DNA of 8,693 bases from Deltaproteobacteria bacterium (GTDB taxonomy: Bacteria; Desulfobacterota; GWC2-55-46), in assembly GCA_021825035.1 (NCBI GenBank), contig JAKAIQ010000081.1, positions 1 to 8,693 of the forward strand, in the 5' to 3' direction. This document shows positions 4,729 through 8,693 of this stretch, piece by piece; the first letter of the stretch is position 1, and every line of letters starts with the position of its first letter. The notes under the pieces were generated by a model. The model was given only the letters and a program-made list of their open reading frames with translations. It was not told where the DNA came from and searched no databases. The position numbers and the translations under genes were made by a program.

Positions 4729-4986
4729 ATGAGGCGTAATGTTGGAGGCATAGACAGGGCCGCGCGCATCGGCTTCGGGATCGCGTTGCTGGTTCTCTCG
4801 TATACCGGCGTATTTCCGGCGATGATACCGATGGTCGTCGGGTATGTTGTCGGGATAATCCTTCTTGCGACGAGCGCCATCGGATATTGCCCGGTCAACC
4901 AGTTGATCGGCTTCAACAGTTGCAGGACGAGCGGGTTCGTGCCGGAGGAGTCCGAAAAGAAGAGTGGAGAGAAGAAGGCTGCGTAG
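4729..4986 (+). CDS. DUF2892 (YgaP-like) inner-membrane protein
   Basis: This 85-residue protein has the DUF2892 pattern. NVGGIDRAARI is at residues 4-14, followed by two membrane helices (about 15-31 and 33-52) and then IGYCPVNQLIGFNSC with conserved Cys54 and Cys65. The same domain forms the membrane part of the rhodanese YgaP in enteric bacteria, where it is linked to sulfur handling. No rhodanese domain is present here, so it is a stand-alone version. The tail after residue 70 is charged and probably cytoplasmic. The ATG at 4729 is chosen because GGAGGT (4716-4721) lies 7 nt before it; the earlier ATG at 4714 overlaps that site. Promoter and terminator define a single-gene unit. The exact role of stand-alone forms is not established. 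Confidence 0.88.
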   Translation: MRRNVGGIDRAARIGFGIALLVLSYTGVFPAMIPMVVGYVVGIILLATSAIGYCPVNQLIGFNSCRTSGFVPEESEKKSGEKKAA

Positions 4987-5071
4987 GGTGTCGATAGAGG
5001 GGAATGCCACTGGCTTGCCCCGGTTAAGGCGGGAAGGGGTTGTGGTGGCGGTTACGTGACCCTGAGAAAAC

Positions 5072-5098
5072 AGCGGGTGATAAGCCCGCTATTTTTTT
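5072..5098 (+). terminator. Intrinsic terminator after the DUF2892 gene
   Basis: AGCGGG (5072-5077), loop TGATAAG, CCCGCT (5085-5090), then A and seven Ts (5092-5098). This is a textbook Rho-independent terminator 85 nt after the stop codon. The opposing minus-strand gene ends at 5158, so it insulates the convergent pair on one side. Confidence 0.9.
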
Positions 5099-5157
5099 AT
5101 TTCGTTTTCGAGGCTTCCGGATGCAAGGAAACAACCCTCACCTCTCGCGACGCGTTT

Positions 5158-6042
5158 TCAGCGCATGACCGCCGGCTCTTCAGGGGCCGCGCTTGAGGAT
5201 GGAGGGAGTAGCGTGATGGCTATCCGCCTGTTGCGCGAACGGCCCTCCGGCGTAGAGTTCGAGGCGAGCGGCCTCTCGTCCGCGTATCCGGCGGCTGACA
5301 TGAGCGTCGGGCTCACGCCCGCCTCGTCCGAAAGAAACCTTGCCACGCTCGCCGCCCTCGCGGCGGAGAGGTGCCAGTTAGAGGGGACGCGCTTGCCGTT
5401 GTTGTCGCCGGGAGGGGTGTTGTCCGTGTGGCCTTCGACCCTTATGTCCTTGTCGGACACCCCCTTGAGAACCGCTCCTATCTTTCGCAGCAGGCCGAAC
5501 CCTTCGGGCTTTATCTCCGTGCCCCCGCGGTCGAAAATAAGGTCCTCGGATATGATGACCGAGAGCCTCCTCGAAGCCCAGATTATCTCCACCCCTCCGC
5601 TGCCTATTTCGTCCTTCAGCCCGGCCGAGAGGCTGGCGTAGACGGGCTTGAGGTCTTCCACGGCCTTTTCCCTGCCGGCCCTGACCTTATCGGCGTTCTG
5701 CCTGAGCGCCTCGATCTCGCGCTCGAGCGCCTCTTTCTCGCCGGTCCGGCTCGCAAGCTCGGCCCTCGCCGCAGAAAGCTCGTCAGAGGCGGCGCTGTTC
5801 AGGTCGGCGAGCCGCGCCCTGTCGCTCTCGCACTGGGCGGCCTGCCTGTCGCCATCGGCCTTAAGCGAGACGAGATCGGCGGAGAGCGTCTTGTTTTTCG
5901 CGGCCTCGGCGTCGAGCTTCTTTTCCGTCTCCTTGAGCTCAGCCTTGCGGGCGTCCAGCTCGCCCATGGCGTCTTTATACGCCTTCGCGCTCACGCACCC
6001 GGCAAGAATAAGCGGTATGCAAAACAGGATTAGCTTTTTCAT
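5158..6042 (-). CDS. OmpA/MotB-domain lipoprotein with long coiled coil
   Basis: The 294-residue protein begins MKKLILFCIPLILAGC, so Cys16 is lipidated after cleavage by signal peptidase II. Residues 20-135 are rich in Ala, Glu, Lys and Asp with heptad character, forming a long coiled coil. Residues 165-280 are an OmpA-type peptidoglycan-binding domain, with FDRGGTEI, VEGHTDN (202-208), NWHLSAARA (222-230), AAGYADERP and GRSRNRRIAI (267-276). The Asp of HTD and the Arg of NRR are the positions that grip diaminopimelate. It probably tethers a membrane to the cell wall through the periplasm. The domain is closest in style to MotB-type versions, but the lipid anchor and coiled coil differ from a flagellar MotB. 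The start at 6040-6042 has GGAGG 6 nt upstream and matches the signal peptide; the frame is open to 6111. Confidence 0.9.
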   Translation of the reverse strand: MKKLILFCIPLILAGCVSAKAYKDAMGELDARKAELKETEKKLDAEAAKNKTLSADLVSLKADGDRQAAQCESDRARLADLNSAASDELSAARAELASRTGEKEALEREIEALRQNADKVRAGREKAVEDLKPVYASLSAGLKDEIGSGGVEIIWASRRLSVIISEDLIFDRGGTEIKPEGFGLLRKIGAVLKGVSDKDIRVEGHTDNTPPGDNNGKRVPSNWHLSAARAASVARFLSDEAGVSPTLMSAAGYADERPLASNSTPEGRSRNRRIAITLLPPSSSAAPEEPAVMR

Positions 6043-6082
6043 GCATCCTCCATAAACCGGGCCAATGGGTCGGCAGCCATAG

Positions 6083-6111
6083 ATTATAATACGGCGCGCC
6101 GGAAAAGGCAA
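6083..6111 (-). promoter_or_regulatory. Sigma-70 promoter of the OmpA-type lipoprotein
   Basis: On the minus strand TTGCCT (6111-6106, four of six) and TATAAT (6088-6083, six of six) are 17 nt apart. Transcription would start near 6076, giving a leader of about 34 nt. It faces away from the promoter at 6180-6188. Confidence 0.7.
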
Positions 6112-6179
6112 ATGGCCGCGCCTTGGGCGGCCGTTCTCGCGGGGTGACGAAGATTTCGGGGCAAACCGCCGGGGGAACG

Positions 6180-6188
6180 TGCTATAAT
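6180..6188 (+). promoter_or_regulatory. Extended -10 promoter of the divergent lipoprotein
   Basis: TGCTATAAT joins a TGn element to a perfect TATAAT (6183-6188). There is no good -35 box. Transcription starting near 6195 gives a leader of about 27 nt with GGAGG in front of the ATG at 6222. Confidence 0.65.
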
Positions 6189-6221
6189 CCCGCCGATACC
6201 ATCACAGCGGAGGTTTCTCCC

Positions 6222-6635
6222 ATGAAGCCATGGAGCGTGGCCGTGCTTGCGGCCTTTCTGTTAGTTCTGACCTCGTGCATCTACGAGGCGCGGCTCGTCG
6301 ATCCCGACACAAGGGCCGCGGCGCGCGGCAGCTACAACACGTGGACGAGGACCATCTCGGTCGAGCTGCCCGACGGCGAGACTTTCGAGGGCAAATACGT
6401 CCCCCTCGACCCAGACGACCTCGGCGAGAAGAGCGGCTCGCTTTTTCACCGCGTGGACATATCGACGTATCTCGACGCGACCGGCCAGGAGAACGGATGG
6501 AATGACTATCGCGCCGTGCTAAAGGGCAGCCGCGGCTCAACGATGGAGGTCATCTTCAGGTACAACGGCCCCATGAACAGCGGCGACGGGGAGGCGCGCA
6601 CTGGCAAGGGAAAGGACTACAGGCTGCTGATGTGA
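6222..6635 (+). CDS. Uncharacterised 137-residue lipoprotein
   Basis: The protein begins MKPWSVAVLAAFLLVLTSC, with lipidation expected at Cys19. The mature part looks all-beta. It contains TISVELPDGETFEGKYVPLD, later YRAVLKGSRGS, then MEVIFRYNG, and ends GKGKDYRLLM. This order (a Gly-Lys-Tyr strand, a Gly-rich turn, hydrophobic strands, a terminal Tyr-Arg strand) is like small periplasmic beta-barrel or sandwich lipoproteins of unknown function in many Proteobacteria; that link is from memory and tentative. The ATG at 6222 is chosen for the signal peptide and for GGAGG 9 nt upstream; the longer frame from 6123 covers the promoter. It is transcribed divergently from the OmpA-type lipoprotein. 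Confidence 0.78.
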   Translation: MKPWSVAVLAAFLLVLTSCIYEARLVDPDTRAAARGSYNTWTRTISVELPDGETFEGKYVPLDPDDLGEKSGSLFHRVDISTYLDATGQENGWNDYRAVLKGSRGSTMEVIFRYNGPMNSGDGEARTGKGKDYRLLM

Positions 6636-6644
6636 GGGCCTGAG

Positions 6645-6674
6645 CGCGGGGCCTTGCCCGCGACCCGCGTTTTT
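6645..6674 (+). terminator. Probable intrinsic terminator after the 137-residue lipoprotein
   Basis: CGCGGG (6645-6650) can pair with CCCGCG at 6657-6662, or with a second CCCGCG at 6664-6669 that is directly followed by five Ts (6670-6674). The stem is all G and C. The second pairing gives normal terminator geometry, the first a competing fold. Confidence 0.55.
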
Positions 6675-6701
6675 CCCCGACGGGCGACGCCCCGGCGCGG
6701 C

Positions 6702-7153
6702 TCAGAACCCGGAGCCGGGCAGGTTCTTCCGGGTCGGGAACTTGAACGACATTACGCCCACGTCGGCCACGCGCCGGATCGTGAAGTCGAGCGAGTCGGC
6801 GGAAGAGGCGTTGGCCTCGCCGAACCTTACCAGGGCCTTCAAGTGGTGCATCCCGTTGACGCCCTCGTCCGTGACCTCCTTCGGGATGAATGTCCCGCCG
6901 AGATCGTCGTAGAGTATGACCACGTCGTCGAACCTGCGCGGCCGAGGTCTGCGGAGAAAGAATCAACGGTGACCTCGAATACCGGCCTCCACTCGTTAGG
7001 GTTCTTGTATGCGACCTTCACGGTGACGTGGTTGGCGGTCTGCTCCTTCGTCAGCGCCGGGGCCTGACGGGCGGCCCTCACGGCCTCTTCGGCGCGAACG
7101 AACGGCGCTGCCGCGACAAGGAGCGCGGCCAGGGCGATAACCTTCACCTTCAT
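6702..7153 (-). pseudogene. Exported protein gene interrupted by one frameshift
   Basis: The first part, from the ATG at 7151-7153, encodes a Sec signal peptide (MKVKVIALAALLVAAAPFVRA) and a mature start running to VTVDSFSADLGRAG. The same protein sense continues in another frame from about 6932 as FDDVVILYDDLGGTFIPKEV, through HHLKALVRFG, to the stop at 6702. Codons are missing exactly one base at 6933-6934. Restoring it gives a continuous protein of about 150 residues. The joined product fits a common pattern of small periplasmic beta proteins (strands followed by an Asp-Leu turn, ILYDDLGG, then a His-His segment). A GGAGG lies 12 nt before the start. Either the gene is truly broken or the assembly has a single-base error; codon use on both sides is normal, so any break is recent. 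Confidence 0.75.
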
Positions 7154-7218
7154 GATGAACAAAAGCCTCCCCCTGGTTGACGGGCTTGGTTCCGCAGGCT
7201 CCGTGATGAAGCCGTTTA

Positions 7219-7246
7219 CCATGGGATATTACTGCGTTCCATGGGA
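7219..7246. promoter_or_regulatory. Two CCATGGGA boxes 20 bp apart
   Basis: CCATGGGA occurs at 7219-7226 and again at 7239-7246, a spacing of two helical turns, each with a palindromic CCATGG centre. They lie 66-93 nt upstream of the frameshifted gene. A third CCATGG is at 7312-7317. They could be operator sites; no promoter boxes of good quality were found beside them. Confidence 0.3.
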
Positions 7247-7380
7247 AATGACGACGTTATTTCGATTTTTCAGGGTTGATTCCCCGGTTGCCTGTCACGG
7301 GGAGGTTCATTCCATGGCAGGGGCCGTCCCCCCCCTTGCGCCGCCTGCCCTGAGACGCCCTCGAAGGGCCGGGGTTGCCG

Positions 7381-7821
7381 CTACACGGAGCCATGCGGCG
7401 GGAGCTTGACGATGGAGAGCCAGAACTCGTCTATGACGCTAACTATCTTCATGAACTGGTCGAGATCGACCGGCTTCGTAACGTAGGCGTTGACGAACAT
7501 GTCGTAGGCCGAGTGAACGTCACTCTCGTCCGAGGAGGTGGTCAGCACCACGACCGGTATGCGCCTGAGGCGGGGGTCGGACTTTATCTCCCTCAACACC
7601 TCCCTGCCGTCCTTTTTGGGGAGATTGAGGTCGAGAAGCACGAGATCCGGGGTCGGGGCCGAGGCGAAGTCTCCGGAGTGCCTCAGGAATCGCATGGCCT
7701 CCTCGCCGTCCCTTGCGACGTGAATATTACTGAGTATCTTGGCGTCCTTGAAGGCCTCCATCGTAAGACGCACGTCGGCGGGGTTGTCCTCGACCAGCAG
7801 TATTTCGAATATCCGGTTCAT
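7381..7821 (-). CDS. Single-domain response regulator, Rcp1-like
   Basis: The 146-residue protein is a lone receiver domain. The acidic pocket is EDN at residues 11-13, the phospho-acceptor is Asp64 in VLLDLNLP, the switch Thr lies in VVLTTSS (about 94-95), and the conserved Lys is 116 in YVTKPVDLDQF. The C-terminal helix ends DEFWLSIVKLP, the hallmark of receivers related to cyanobacterial Rcp1, which accept phosphate from bacteriophytochrome-type and other hybrid kinases. There is no output domain, so it must act by protein contact or as a phosphate relay. No kinase gene is in the window. The ATG at 7819-7821 has no ribosome site; a strong promoter ends 8 nt before it. The longer open frame to 8010 crosses that promoter and is not used. 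Confidence 0.92.
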   Translation of the reverse strand: MNRIFEILLVEDNPADVRLTMEAFKDAKILSNIHVARDGEEAMRFLRHSGDFASAPTPDLVLLDLNLPKKDGREVLREIKSDPRLRRIPVVVLTTSSDESDVHSAYDMFVNAYVTKPVDLDQFMKIVSVIDEFWLSIVKLPPHGSV

Positions 7822-7829
7822 CCGTTTCG

Positions 7830-7857
7830 AGTATAGCCCGGAAACGACGCGCGTCAA
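7830..7857 (-). promoter_or_regulatory. Strong sigma-70 promoter, nearly leaderless
   Basis: On the minus strand TTGACG (7857-7852, five of six) and TATACT (7835-7830, five of six) are 16 nt apart. Only 8 nt separate the -10 box from the ATG at 7821, so the leader would be about 0-2 nt. A 10-bp palindrome GACGCGCGTC (7846-7855) overlaps the -35 box and could be an operator. Confidence 0.7.
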
Positions 7858-7860
7858 CAC

Positions 7861-7905
7861 GCGCCAGGGGCGCGAGAGGCGGAAAAAAGTTTTTTTCGCA
7901 CGAAA
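7861..7905. promoter_or_regulatory. Dyad symmetries between divergent promoters
   Basis: Between the response-regulator promoter and the YajG-like gene promoter lie GCGCC-AGG-GGCGC (7861-7873), an A-run and T-run forming a near palindrome (about 7881-7897), and TTTCG-CA-CGAAA (7894-7905). Any of these could be a binding site shared by both promoters. None matches a regulator site that can be named. Confidence 0.35.
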
Positions 7906-7915
7906 TTGCGCCGCA

Positions 7916-7944
7916 TTGACAAAGCCTCGATGAAATAATACATT
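7916..7944 (+). promoter_or_regulatory. Sigma-70 promoter of the YajG-like lipoprotein
   Basis: TTGACA (7916-7921, six of six) and TACATT (7939-7944, four of six) are 17 nt apart. Transcription would start near 7951 and give a leader of about 35 nt that contains AAGGAG before the ATG. Confidence 0.7.
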
Positions 7945-7985
7945 TGACGATGACGCAAAAATAACCCTGTTAAGGAGAAGAGCCG

Positions 7986-8693
7986 ATGCTTTACGATCGT
8001 TTTTCGACAAAGGCCTTCCTGGGCCTGGTTTTTTCAGTCCTGTTCCTTCTGTCCGCGGGCTGCACCGGGCCGATAGCGTTCAAGTACGAACCGACGCTGC
8101 AGCCGCCCGTTAATAAGGCCGAGGGCAGGCCGACCGTCATAGTCGGGCGATTCGTTGACGCGAGAACCTCCGTTTACAAAGACCCGAAGACGATAGGGAA
8201 GATAACGTCGCTCGTCATCGGGCTCAACAGCCGCGACGTGACCCTTTCCGAAAAACCGGCTGTCGCGGCGCGGGACGCCTTCATAAAAGAGCTCGAGAAC
8301 GCCGGCTTCGTCGTGCTTTCAGGCGACCGCTCCATCACCAACTCGGATTACGTGCTCGACGGCGTGGTCAAGGACTTCAGGCTCGACGTCGGGCCGAGGG
8401 ACGATCTCGCGATATCCATAATGACCAAGCTCACAGAAAAGCCGTCCGGGAGCGTGGTCTGGACTGACACGGTCTCGGAAAAGAGGAACGACTACATCGG
8501 CGAATGGGGCGAGACCAGGGGCCATATCTCCAAGTACGTCTCCAACGCGCTCGCGAAGGTAGCCAGGCAATCGATCGACGGCATGATAAAGAGCATATCC
8601 ACGCCCGCGAGCGCGGGGGCCCCCGCGAGCGCGGCGGCGCCGGCAAGCGCGGCAGCCCCGGCGAACGTGGCAGCTCCGGCGAACGTGGCGCCG
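7986..8693 (+). CDS. YajG-like lipoprotein with Ala/Pro repeat tail, 3' end outside window
   Basis: The frame starts at the ATG 7986-7988, with AAGGAG 8 nt upstream, and is open to the window edge (236 codons). The start MLYDRFSTKAFLGLVFSVLF leads to the lipobox LSAGC, with Cys26 lipidated. The globular part follows with TVIVGRFVDART, then VAARDAFIKELENAGFVV, then SDYVLDGVVKDFRLDV, then GSVVWTDTVSEKR and SNALAKVARQSI. This order of strand, helix, strand and final helix resembles the YajG family of outer-membrane lipoproteins, an assignment by pattern only. From residue 208 the chain turns into six-residue repeats (ASAAAP type). It is divergent from the response regulator and may share control with it. 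Its function is unknown; envelope location is well supported. Confidence 0.8.
   Translation, partial: MLYDRFSTKAFLGLVFSVLFLLSAGCTGPIAFKYEPTLQPPVNKAEGRPTVIVGRFVDARTSVYKDPKTIGKITSLVIGLNSRDVTLSEKPAVAARDAFIKELENAGFVVLSGDRSITNSDYVLDGVVKDFRLDVGPRDDLAISIMTKLTEKPSGSVVWTDTVSEKRNDYIGEWGETRGHISKYVSNALAKVARQSIDGMIKSISTPASAGAPASAAAPASAAAPANVAAPANVAP
8607..8693 (+). repeat. 18-nt tandem coding repeat in the lipoprotein tail
   Basis: Units of 18 nt at 8607, 8625, 8643 and 8661 encode ASAGAP, ASAAAP, ASAAAP and ANVAAP. A fifth unit at 8679 reads ANVAP, one codon short, and reaches the window edge. The last two units share AACGTG in place of AGCGCG, indicating duplication in steps. Such arrays change length easily by slippage. 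Confidence 0.85.

Noticed and set aside
5371..6033. Plus-strand frame of 220 codons opposite the OmpA-type gene
   Set aside because: Antisense to a confident gene with signal peptide and conserved domain; no ribosome site or recognisable motif.
5158..6042. Flagellar stator MotB
   Set aside because: The domain is MotB-like, but the protein has a lipoprotein signal and a coiled coil instead of a single stator helix with its Asp, and no motA is adjacent.
6930..6946. Programmed ribosomal frameshift in the exported protein gene
   Set aside because: No slippery heptamer, no A-run and no downstream stimulatory hairpin can be seen; a plain one-base loss is simpler.
6556..6966. Minus-strand frame of 136 codons over the frameshifted gene
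   Set aside because: Reads in the third frame, gives Arg/Gly-rich low-complexity sequence, and the two other frames together give a sensible exported protein.
7301..7330. Fourth copy of the dispersed repeat (GGTTCATTCCATGGCAGGGG)
   Set aside because: It resembles the reverse-strand core only with gaps and several mismatches; short CCATGG and GGGG matches are expected by chance in this GC-rich DNA.
7328..7335. Run of eight Cs as a phase-variation tract
   Set aside because: It lies in intergenic DNA with no promoter boxes at the right spacing and no open frame depending on it.
1..8693. CRISPR array, insertion sequence, toxin-antitoxin or defence system
   Set aside because: No regularly spaced repeats, no transposase or nuclease motifs and no paired small soluble genes are visible on either strand.

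Overview
The window is GC-rich DNA from a Gram-negative bacterium. The main signs are four lipoprotein signal peptides, an OmpA-type peptidoglycan-binding lipoprotein and a formate/nitrite-type channel. Heavy use of ATA and AGG codons in confident genes, for example the glycosyltransferase at 2988-3752, recalls uncultured Desulfobacterota or Nitrospirota relatives. That placement is an inference from style. No rRNA, tRNA, CRISPR array, transposase or phage gene is visible.

Layout, left to right. 1-210 (minus): two tiny, probably co-translated membrane proteins, the second cut by the window edge. 527-1357 (minus): an FNT-family anion channel. 1466-1672 (minus): a 68-residue lipoprotein. 1952-2425 (minus): an unrecognised 157-residue protein whose promoter appears to make a leaderless mRNA. 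2686-2790 (plus): a 34-residue membrane protein that resembles the one at 76-210, preceded by three helically phased repeats. 2988-3752 (plus): a family 2 glycosyltransferase. 4125-4376 (minus): a small protein with an extremely Cys/His-rich head and a coiled-coil tail. 4729-4986 (plus): a DUF2892 (YgaP-type) membrane protein with a strong terminator. 5158-6042 (minus) and 6222-6635 (plus): a divergent pair, an OmpA/MotB-type lipoprotein and a lipoprotein of unknown function. 6702-7153 (minus): an exported protein broken by one frameshift. 7381-7821 (minus) and 7986 to the edge (plus): another divergent pair, an Rcp1-type single-domain response regulator (again nearly leaderless) and a YajG-like lipoprotein with a tandem Ala/Pro-rich tail that runs off the window.

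The genes do not form one pathway. They are mostly single-gene transcription units, each with its own recognisable promoter, and the shared theme is the cell envelope: channel, small membrane proteins, lipoproteins, peptidoglycan anchor and sugar transfer. Between the genes lies a dispersed repeat (copies at 428-492, 4583-4647 and a core at 4023-4046), with a perfect 12-bp inverted repeat beside one copy.

The observations most worth following are the Cys/His-rich coiled-coil protein, the intergenic repeat family, the two leaderless-type promoters, the pair of related micro membrane proteins, and the 11-bp phased repeats before one of them. No complete novel multi-gene system can be demonstrated from this window alone.
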